This document shows positions 8,178 through 14,107 of a stretch of 21,287 bases of DNA, piece after piece. Source of the DNA: a virus. Positions within the stretch are counted from its first letter, which is position 1. Each line of letters begins with the position of its first letter. The stretch lies in the IMG/VR virus record IMGVR_UViG_3300044491_001585, positions 1 to 21,287 of that record; one strand, 5' to 3'. A program made the position numbers and the translations under genes. Below the pieces are notes generated by a model, which made no database searches, was not told the DNA's origin, and worked only from the letters and a program-made list of their open reading frames with translations.

Positions 8178-9519
8178 AAGACTTGACCCACTCTGTTCCG
8201 GTCCACTTGTATTGTAAGCCTGTGTTAGTATTAGTCATATAGTGTACACCCGAATCACTACTACTGTCAAATGCTACTTGCCATTTAGTGCCATTATATT
8301 CAACGATGTCATTGGCACCTGCTACTAGATCACCCCACGCATCAGGCCCGTCTGTGTTACTTGCATCGCCAATATCATTGAGGATGAGATAACGCTGTCC
8401 TTGTGCTGCAGTTGCAAGTCCTGCACCTGGCGCACTGCGTAGAGGATTAATAATCTTTGTTACAGCAGGTAAGTCATTTGTTGGAACAGTATCACTTTCC
8501 ACAGTCCACAGTAGTTTGTGTGGATCACTAGGATGAAAAGCAACTGTGCCTACTATTTCTGCAGTACCTTGTTCTAACCGTAGTTGACTAATACCACTTT
8601 GTAGTTCACCATACTGGTTAATAAGTGCAGCCCAACTAACATCATCTGTTCCTACTTTTGTTGGCGGATCGTTTAATGGAGTATAATCTACTTTGTTTGT
8701 GCTTGTTTCATTGCGATCCAATATCTGCACAGTGTTACCAAGCACAATAATACCAAAGTTCATCGGTGTAAACTTCTGACGCTCACCTAGTAATATTTGT
8801 CCGTCAATAACGCCTTCTGCAATGCCACCATTATCATCATATATGCTTGCAACAATCTTGTTAATAACACCAAGTTTCTTAACTTTAGCAGGTGCAGTTA
8901 ACCAAATAGGAACAGTAAATGAAAGCGTAGCAATATCAATCTGCTCATCAACACCTGCTGGTACACTTCTGCTCGACCACTGTGTTTGTGCTAGTTCAAT
9001 GTAACTTAAACTTGTCCAATCCAAATAGTTGTCTGTACTTTGTATCTCAAGTGCTGGATTAAACAGTACAAGCAGTTGCTCAAGCAACTGTAGTTTTTGG
9101 TTTGTATTACTAGTCCACACATCTACATTTAACTGCAGTGTATAAGGAACAGGCATAACACGTTCTACTGTAAAAGCATTACCTTGCTGTGTTGTATACT
9201 CATTTGTATTAGGATCAAATTTGCGCATACGGATATGCTTTTTGTCAATAAACGTAGGATCTTGTCTGCGCTCTGCATTGTATTCCAGCCCAGTTATATA
9301 GCAACTAATCATTGGTGTTGGAATAATCTTATTCTCACTGTTCTCACGAACAATGCTGCTTACCATACGAGTAGCATCGCCATACTTAACAGGCACAGTA
9401 ACCAGTGTGGTATTACCATCTCTGTCCTTGCCATACTCTACTTGAAAGTTACTGAATGCACGAATAAACTGCAGTAGGAATCGTCTTATCTGTTGATCGT
9501 AAAAAAATTGCTGTGGCAT
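8134..9519 (-). CDS. gp15: Tail sheath stabiliser and completion protein, T4 gp15-like
   Basis: In T4, gp15 caps the tail and joins it to the neck. The N-terminus (residues 1-30: FFYDQQIRRFLLQFIRAFSNFQV) follows the T4 gp15 pattern, with a paired Arg then FSN-x-Q. Later shared features are VPVKYG, the YNAERR segment, MPVPYTLQLNVDVWTSN followed by LLEQLLVLFNP, and a strand ending in FTVPIWLTAP. At 461 residues it is far longer than T4 gp15 (about 270). The extra C-terminal part contains two copies of a GD...YNGTKW-type hairpin (about 8137-8391), which also occurs in gp14 and the sheath here. The ATG at 9519 overlaps the gp14 stop by one base (TAATG), implying coupled translation. Confidence 0.85.
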   Translation of the reverse strand: MPQQFFYDQQIRRFLLQFIRAFSNFQVEYGKDRDGNTTLVTVPVKYGDATRMVSSIVRENSENKIIPTPMISCYITGLEYNAERRQDPTFIDKKHIRMRKFDPNTNEYTTQQGNAFTVERVMPVPYTLQLNVDVWTSNTNQKLQLLEQLLVLFNPALEIQSTDNYLDWTSLSYIELAQTQWSSRSVPAGVDEQIDIATLSFTVPIWLTAPAKVKKLGVINKIVASIYDDNGGIAEGVIDGQILLGERQKFTPMNFGIIVLGNTVQILDRNETSTNKVDYTPLNDPPTKVGTDDVSWAALINQYGELQSGISQLRLEQGTAEIVGTVAFHPSDPHKLLWTVESDTVPTNDLPAVTKIINPLRSAPGAGLATAAQGQRYLILNDIGDASNTDGPDAWGDLVAGANDIVEYNGTKWQVAFDSSSDSGVHYMTNTNTGLQYKWTGTEWVKSYEGEYRAGDWSIVI

Positions 9520-10682
9520 TAATCTTCTCTAGGTTTCAGTGCATCACTAAGCGACTGTCTACTGGTTGCAGTAGTGTTATCGTCTGCAGTAAACGTGCTG
9601 GTGTTGTTGATAAATCCGTCCATCTGTGTTGATCCAGTGCCAGGTGTAAGTTTGCTGCGCACATCATCTTCTACTTTAATCCAACGTGATCCACTGTATC
9701 TAAACAGTCTGTTTGGTAAGAAGTCTAAGCGTAGTACAAAGTCACCTTCTTGTGCATCACCAGGGAAACTAGTGCCCATACTGATTGGTTCACCATTAGG
9801 AGCAAGTCCATCACCTACCAAGTATCCGCTGTAAGCATTGGTGTTAGTAGGCGTAATGCGTCTAGCATCTGCGCTTGCATCAGTGCTGTCTGCATTTTGT
9901 TGAGTATCGTCAGCATTAACACCTTTAGACTCTAGTGGTCTACCAGTTACTGGATCAGTAGGAACAATATAGTACTGACTTGTATCGTAACCGCTTTCAG
10001 GTACTTCCTTTTCTGCTTCTTCTACAATCTTGCTTGTAATCTCAAGTTCTTTGTTGTATGTAGATAGCAAGTCACGAAGTGTGTTGTCTGTTGTATTGCC
10101 GTCACTGTCAGTTTGCAATACATTGAGAATATCTGTGTATTCCTGGCTGTCCACTAGTGGTGTACACTTAACACGCCACAAATGGCTCCACCAAGTTGGA
10201 CTAAATCCTTCACTTGGACGCGAACCTTCTTGTATAACATAATAGCGTTTGAGGCTAAGTTCTACACTTTCGTCCAGTGCGCTAAAATCTGTAAGGTGTG
10301 GCAGTTCAATAACATCGCCTGCCATAAGTTTGCGACCAAGGTTGTTTAGCATATCATTCTCGTGGAATGTAATAAACAGTGTGTCGTTTGCTAAAAACAA
10401 CCCAAACTGTGATAAGTCAAAGTCCGTATCGCTTACACTGTATATACCACGCAAACTATAGATGTCTTGATCGTATATTCTGTCTCTGTTTTCTAAAAAT
10501 AAGAAGTCTTGTATGCCCAATGGATCAGGTGTTTGATCACCGCCACTCTGGTTTGCAACGCCCAAATACTTGTGTACGTTGATTCCTGTACCGCCGATTG
10601 TAAACATTTCTTTTATACGACGATCAAAAAAGCGATAATCGTTGGTGTGAGCACCGTCTTTCCATAACGATATACGAGGCAA
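9519..10682 (-). CDS. gp14: Neck protein, T4 gp14-like
   Basis: T4 gp14 forms part of the head-tail neck with gp13. The diagnostic part is the first 150 residues: MPRISLW, FFDRRIKEMFTIGGTG, then DLSQFGLFLANDTLFITF and GDVIELPHL, which parallel T4 gp14's FSNFG, DEVTLSI and EGDLIYFP. The protein is 387 residues against about 256 in T4. The additional C-terminal region is acidic, Thr-rich and probably extended, and includes a GDFVLRLD...FRYSGSRWIKV hairpin (about 9660-9780). Translation starts at TTG (10682-10680), with GGAG (10694-10691) eight bases upstream; there is no in-frame ATG nearby and the MPRISL start fits the family. A late promoter lies just upstream. It heads a three-gene minus-strand block with gp15 and the Nudix gene. 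Confidence 0.85.
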   Translation of the reverse strand: MPRISLWKDGAHTNDYRFFDRRIKEMFTIGGTGINVHKYLGVANQSGGDQTPDPLGIQDFLFLENRDRIYDQDIYSLRGIYSVSDTDFDLSQFGLFLANDTLFITFHENDMLNNLGRKLMAGDVIELPHLTDFSALDESVELSLKRYYVIQEGSRPSEGFSPTWWSHLWRVKCTPLVDSQEYTDILNVLQTDSDGNTTDNTLRDLLSTYNKELEITSKIVEEAEKEVPESGYDTSQYYIVPTDPVTGRPLESKGVNADDTQQNADSTDASADARRITPTNTNAYSGYLVGDGLAPNGEPISMGTSFPGDAQEGDFVLRLDFLPNRLFRYSGSRWIKVEDDVRSKLTPGTGSTQMDGFINNTSTFTADDNTTATSRQSLSDALKPRED

Positions 10683-10706
10683 ATCAATAACTCCTAGTTA
10701 GTTATG

Positions 10707-10713
10707 TATTTAT
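10707..10713 (-). promoter_or_regulatory. T4-type late promoter for gp14-gp15-Nudix
   Basis: On the minus strand this reads GATAAATA, 24 nt before the TTG start of gp14. It lies in the 106-base divergent gap shared with an early-type promoter on the other strand. Confidence 0.65.
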
Positions 10714-10727
10714 CGCCTAAAAAAAGG

Positions 10728-10755
10728 TTGACACATTCTCTAACTGTGCTATATT
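10728..10755 (+). promoter_or_regulatory. Sigma70-like (early-type) promoter
   Basis: A perfect TTGACA (10728-10733) is followed after 16 nt by TATATT (10750-10755), five of six matches to the -10 consensus. A strong Shine-Dalgarno sequence AAGGAGA (10774-10780) precedes the ATG at 10789. This is a host RNA polymerase type promoter, unlike the ATAAATA elements elsewhere. Confidence 0.7.
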
Positions 10756-10788
10756 AAGTAGTAAGTTGAAGTTAAGGAGAGATACATT

Positions 10789-11004
10789 ATGGTTAGTAAC
10801 ACAAAGTTTAAAGATTTCATTGTAGCACTTAGCGCAGAAGATCAGCAAACAGTTGTTGATAGGCAGTTGCGTTTGCTTCCTGCATTTATTATGCAAGAAG
10901 TTGCAGGTACTAATAATGCAAAAGTTATTCGTAAGTTAGAGAGCCGCTTAAAGCAGGTTCGCTTGATGTTGTCCTCTATTATTGCTAACGGAAAGGTTGT
11001 GTAA
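10789..11004 (+). CDS. Small phage protein of unknown function
   Basis: I do not recognise this 71-residue protein. It has no Cys, is mildly basic, and looks fully helical (KFKDFIVALS, RKLESRLKQVRLMLSSII). It is supported as a gene by the sigma70-like promoter, the AAGGAGA ribosome site, and the TAATG overlap (11002-11006) with the next gene. As the first gene of an early-type transcript it may be a small regulatory or takeover protein, but nothing in the sequence shows this. Confidence 0.75.
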   Translation: MVSNTKFKDFIVALSAEDQQTVVDRQLRLLPAFIMQEVAGTNNAKVIRKLESRLKQVRLMLSSIIANGKVV

Positions 11005-11189
11005 TGAATGAATTATTGAAAGATATCGAAGACCTTGAGTGTATTGCACATGGTGTTCGTAATGGTGTAAGTAAGAATCTAACACTTAGTTTGATTGAAA
11101 AGATGATTGAGATTAAGCAAGTGGATATAAGTATTTTTGAAACACAAATGGAATTGGAGTTTATGAACGATGGCATTAACCGCTCTTAA
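11004..11189 (+). CDS. Small acidic phage protein of unknown function
   Basis: This 61-residue predicted helical protein is rich in Glu, Ile and Leu (MNELLKDIEDLE, SLIEKMIEIKQVDISIFE). The start codon shares one base with the preceding stop and the end overlaps the next gene by 20 nt, so it is probably translated by coupling within a three-gene unit. I know of no family match. It could partner its equally small neighbour, but that is only a guess from adjacency. Confidence 0.65.
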   Translation: MNELLKDIEDLECIAHGVRNGVSKNLTLSLIEKMIEIKQVDISIFETQMELEFMNDGINRS

Positions 11190-12321
11190 AGGTAAACCAG
11201 TCAAGCGTAAAAAAGCAGCCAAGGCTCGCCGTAAAACAACTGGCGCTGGTGCTGCACCCCTGGACAACTACAAAGTTGCCAAGGACTTCTTTCACTTTGA
11301 TGTAGATAAGAAGGAATATGTGCCTATTATCAGACTGTATGTAAAAAAGTTTTACGATAAAAAAACTGCAACATACATTCTGAAAAATAGTGATGCTAGT
11401 ATGGCATTCAGTCATATTGCTTGTTACTGTCATTATATGGTTAATGACAAGGCAGATCAAGTTCCTGAGGACAGTCACAACTGGATGTCAGGTAGATTTG
11501 GTGCTCTTGCAGAAAAAGGCGAATCTATTGTTGAAGAAGTCAAAGCAGTGGAAGCAGAAAAGCCTAAGAATGTTTATGTGCCTAGCATCCAAGAGCGTAT
11601 CAAAGAAGCAAGCGGCAATATTATTGCTGAGATTGAAGAAGCAGTTGATGACTACATTAACGATCCAACCAAGTTCAAAGGCTTGGATGCGGTTAAACTG
11701 TTCCGTAAACTAAATGTCAACCAAGCACACGCTAGGCATATCCGTGCTTTTTACGAAGGCCCACTTGCAGAGTATATTATGCTGCAGCAACCTGCTCGTG
11801 AACAAGATGAGGATTTGCGTGAAGGCTATGCACACTTGGACAAAGCAGCCATCAAACGTGGTGTTACACTGTTCCAGGGAATTGTTGGTGCTTGCGATCT
11901 CATCACAGCAGAAAGCAAAGCAACTCGTAAGACTAGATCACCCAAGCCTAAGAGTGCTGACAAGTTGGTTGAAAAAATGAAGTATTGTAAAACCGACGAA
12001 AAGTATAAAGTAGCCAGCATAAATCCTGTGGATATTATTGGTGCTACGGAAGTTTGGGTGTTTAATACCAAGACACGCAAACTAGGCAAGTATGTTGCAG
12101 AGGATGCACAACAGTTTCAAGTTAAAGGCACTACACTGCAGTTCTTTAATGCTAATGCAAGTGTAGCAAAAACACTGCGTAAGCCAGAACAGCAACTAGC
12201 AGACTTTAACAAGAGTGGCAAAGTGCAACTGCGCAAGTTCTTAGATGATATCAAGGGTGTTGAAACAAAGATGAATGGACGCTTTAATGCAGACACTGTG
12301 ATCCTTAAAGCAGTAAAGTAA
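11170..12321 (+). CDS. Conserved-type T4-like phage protein of unknown function (383 aa)
   Basis: The N-terminal 30 residues are strongly basic (KGKPVKRKKAAKARRKTT), suggesting nucleic-acid binding or a disordered tail. The middle (about residues 115-175) is charged and helical, with many Glu, Lys and Ala. The C-terminal third contains VWVFNTKTRKLGKYVA, KGTTLQFF, KTLRKPEQQL and KVQLRKFLDDIK. I recall these from uncharacterised proteins of marine T4-like phages; this is memory, not a search. No catalytic motif is evident. The ATG lies ten bases after GGAG (11156-11159) and inside the preceding gene, so it probably belongs to the early-type transcript starting near 10760. A DNA-associated role is possible but unproven. 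Confidence 0.8.
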   Translation: MALTALKGKPVKRKKAAKARRKTTGAGAAPLDNYKVAKDFFHFDVDKKEYVPIIRLYVKKFYDKKTATYILKNSDASMAFSHIACYCHYMVNDKADQVPEDSHNWMSGRFGALAEKGESIVEEVKAVEAEKPKNVYVPSIQERIKEASGNIIAEIEEAVDDYINDPTKFKGLDAVKLFRKLNVNQAHARHIRAFYEGPLAEYIMLQQPAREQDEDLREGYAHLDKAAIKRGVTLFQGIVGACDLITAESKATRKTRSPKPKSADKLVEKMKYCKTDEKYKVASINPVDIIGATEVWVFNTKTRKLGKYVAEDAQQFQVKGTTLQFFNANASVAKTLRKPEQQLADFNKSGKVQLRKFLDDIKGVETKMNGRFNADTVILKAVK

Positions 12322-12327
12322 TAAATA
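12321..12327 (+). promoter_or_regulatory. T4-type late promoter before gp13
   Basis: AATAAATA sits immediately after the stop of the preceding gene and 20 nt before the gp13 ATG, with AGAAGGA (12334-12340) as ribosome site. The spacing is the same as at 3848. Confidence 0.65.
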
Positions 12328-12347
12328 GTGTATAGAAGGAATACACT

Positions 12348-13103
12348 ATGGCAACACTAGCAAGTTTAAGAGCAGATACAGTAGACTACATTCGCTTTCG
12401 CTTAGGCGATGGAATGGTGGATGTTGAACTCGATCCAGAACACTATGACAATAGCATTGACAAAGCAGTAAAGCGTTTTCGTCAGCGCAGTCAAAATGCC
12501 TATGAAAGTTCATATGTATTTCTAAGTGTAGTAACTGAGCAGCAAGAGTACACACTGCCAGACGAGATTGAAGAAGTGCGTCAAGCATTTAGACGCAGTG
12601 TTGGCAGTGGTAGTAGCGATACTGGTACACAGTTTGAACCATTTGAAGCAGCATTTCAGAATACTTATTTGTTGCAAAGTGGTCGTATTGGTGGTATGGC
12701 AACATATGAAATGTACTATCAGTATCAGGAACTAAGTGCTAGACTTTTTGGTGGCTTTGTAAACTTTGAGTTTAATCCTGTAACTAAAAAGATTACATTA
12801 CTCAGAAAGTTTAGTGCAAGCGGTGAACAGATTGTGCTATGGACTTACAACCTACGTCCAGAAAGCAGACTACTACAAGACAGACACGCTGGTCCTTGGA
12901 TCCAAGACTATGCACTAGCACTTGCAAAGTATACACTAGGCGAAGCACGTTCAAAGTTTAGTACTATTGCAGGACCACAAGGCGGCACAAGTCTAAACGG
13001 TGATGCACTTAAAGCAGAAGCACAAGTTGAAATAGACAAACTCGATGAAGAACTACGCAACTATGTTGACGGTAGTGATCCACTCTCATTTATTATTGGC
13101 TAA
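12348..13103 (+). CDS. gp13: Neck protein, T4 gp13-like
   Basis: With gp14, gp13 forms the neck that closes the filled head and receives the tail. The 251-residue protein has the N-terminal pattern seen in marine T4-like gp13: VDYIRFRLGDGMVDVELDP, then a helix ending KRFRQRSQNA, then EQQEYTLPDEIEEVRQAFRR. Further on are GPWIQDYALALAKYTLGEARSKF and the C-terminal LDEELRNYVDGSDPLSFI. T4 gp13 is somewhat longer (about 309 residues). Its usual partners gp14 and gp15 are on the opposite strand 1.7 kb away, separated by the early-type gene group, which is odd. It has its own late promoter and is followed after 12 bases by dNMP kinase. Confidence 0.8.
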   Translation: MATLASLRADTVDYIRFRLGDGMVDVELDPEHYDNSIDKAVKRFRQRSQNAYESSYVFLSVVTEQQEYTLPDEIEEVRQAFRRSVGSGSSDTGTQFEPFEAAFQNTYLLQSGRIGGMATYEMYYQYQELSARLFGGFVNFEFNPVTKKITLLRKFSASGEQIVLWTYNLRPESRLLQDRHAGPWIQDYALALAKYTLGEARSKFSTIAGPQGGTSLNGDALKAEAQVEIDKLDEELRNYVDGSDPLSFIIG

Positions 13104-13115
13104 TAAGAGGACTTA

Positions 13116-13709
13116 ATGATTATAGGAATTTGCGGATTGATTGGTTCCGGTAAAGGAACTGTCGCTGATATTCTAGTCGACCAAGGATTTAAAAAAGTAA
13201 GTTTTGCTGACAAGCTCAAAGATGGCGTAAGCACTATTTTTGGCTGGGATCGTGCAATGCTGGAAGGAGACACTGATGAGTCAAGAACTTGGCGTGAACA
13301 ACGAGACGACTTTTGGAGTGCTGAAACGAAAATGGAAGTCACTCCTCGTTTGGTGCTTCAGTTATTTGGTACTGATTGCATGCGTAATGGCTTTGATGAC
13401 GGAGTCTGGGTAAGCCTACTTAAAAAGACTATACTGGATAATCCAGGTAACTATGTAGTGCCTGATGTGCGTTTTGAAAATGAAATTGCCATGCTTCGTG
13501 ACATTGGCGGTGAAGTATGGGAAGTACAACGTGGTCGCACTCCAGAGTGGCTTATCAAATATGAAATTACAGGTGTAGAACCTACAGAAATACACCCAAG
13601 TGAATGGCGTTGGATCAAAAGCAGAAAAGATGTAGTGATTGAAAACAACAGCACACTAGCCGACCTTAATCGTCAGGTGTTAAGTCACCTCGGCGCCATC
13701 CCGTTTTAA
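13116..13709 (+). CDS. gp1: Deoxynucleoside monophosphate kinase, T4 gene 1-like
   Basis: The enzyme phosphorylates dNMPs to dNDPs, supplying phage DNA synthesis from recycled host nucleotides. The 197-residue protein starts with a P-loop GLIGSGKGT (residues 7-15). It then has SFADKLKDGV (29-38), a lid-like Arg-rich stretch (about 57-63), DVRFENE (117-123) and a GGEVWEVQR strand (131-139), all features of the dNMP kinase family. EIHPSEW (159-165) also fits. The ribosome site AAGAGGA precedes the ATG. It is co-directional with gp13 and probably shares its late transcript, an unusual place for a nucleotide-metabolism gene. The 3' end overlaps the convergent zinc-protein gene by 44 nt. Confidence 0.9.
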   Translation: MIIGICGLIGSGKGTVADILVDQGFKKVSFADKLKDGVSTIFGWDRAMLEGDTDESRTWREQRDDFWSAETKMEVTPRLVLQLFGTDCMRNGFDDGVWVSLLKKTILDNPGNYVVPDVRFENEIAMLRDIGGEVWEVQRGRTPEWLIKYEITGVEPTEIHPSEWRWIKSRKDVVIENNSTLADLNRQVLSHLGAIPF

Positions 13710-13998
13710 CTAGTTCGGCATTGCAGTTTAAGCAAACTGTTTTGAGATTGTTCTTAGCAACATTAGTTAAATCACCATCAACATAAAACACAGTAACTTG
13801 ACTTCTTATGCTAGGCTTGAATCCACAAGCCTCGCAGTTTCGTTTGACTTTGTATCCACTATCAACCCATAGAGGCTTTACAGGCTTGTGCATTTTAAGA
13901 CACTGCTCACACTTGCGTCTAAAATAAGGTTGCTTATCTTTATAGTAGTTTATTGCTCGAGGACGCTGTCCACATGTCTCACAAATAGGGCGTTGCAT
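13666..13998 (-). CDS. Small four-CxxC zinc protein, HNH-like but degenerate
   Basis: The 110-residue protein has four CxxC knuckles: C6/C9, C30/C33, C55/C58 and C89/C92. These would build two zinc sites. The second half looks like an HNH zinc-finger nuclease core (VFYVDGDLTNVAKNNLKTVCLNC), with the DGD turn, the conserved Asn-Leu and the final CxxC. However, the first catalytic His, normally just before this turn, is replaced (FYVDG), and the last position after CxxC is Asn-Ala rather than His. It may therefore be a DNA-binding relative without nuclease activity. It is the only gene on this strand nearby and converges on dNMP kinase with a 44-nt overlap. No clear promoter was found upstream. 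Confidence 0.75.
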   Translation of the reverse strand: MQRPICETCGQRPRAINYYKDKQPYFRRKCEQCLKMHKPVKPLWVDSGYKVKRNCEACGFKPSIRSQVTVFYVDGDLTNVAKNNLKTVCLNCNAELVKTGWRRGDLTPDD

Positions 13999-14059
13999 AT
14001 GCTTATTTACCCATACCTTTAAAGGGATTTGTCAAATACGGTGTTTTTTAGGGTGTTCT

Positions 14060-14067
14060 TATAAATA
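14060..14067 (+). promoter_or_regulatory. T4-type late promoter for tail sheath
   Basis: This is a perfect TATAAATA, the best match in the window, 40 nt before the sheath ATG. It sits between inverted GGTGTT (14052-14057) and AACACC (14083-14088). The strength fits the large amount of sheath protein needed. Confidence 0.8.
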
Positions 14068-14107
14068 GTTATAACGAATTACAACACCTTGATTGAGGAA
14101 GAAAAAC

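Noticed and set aside
13666-13709. Frameshift or gene fusion at the 3' end of dNMP kinase
   Set aside because: Kinase length and C-terminus look complete; the overlap is simply a convergent neighbour.
14030-14035. TTGACA on the minus strand upstream of the zinc-protein gene
   Set aside because: It has no convincing -10 element at 15-18 bases, so a promoter is not supported.
14093-14107. TTG at 14093 as sheath start (adding MRKKN)
   Set aside because: This stretch contains the Shine-Dalgarno sequence GAGGAAG of the ATG at 14108, and MALISPGVEV is a normal sheath N-terminus.
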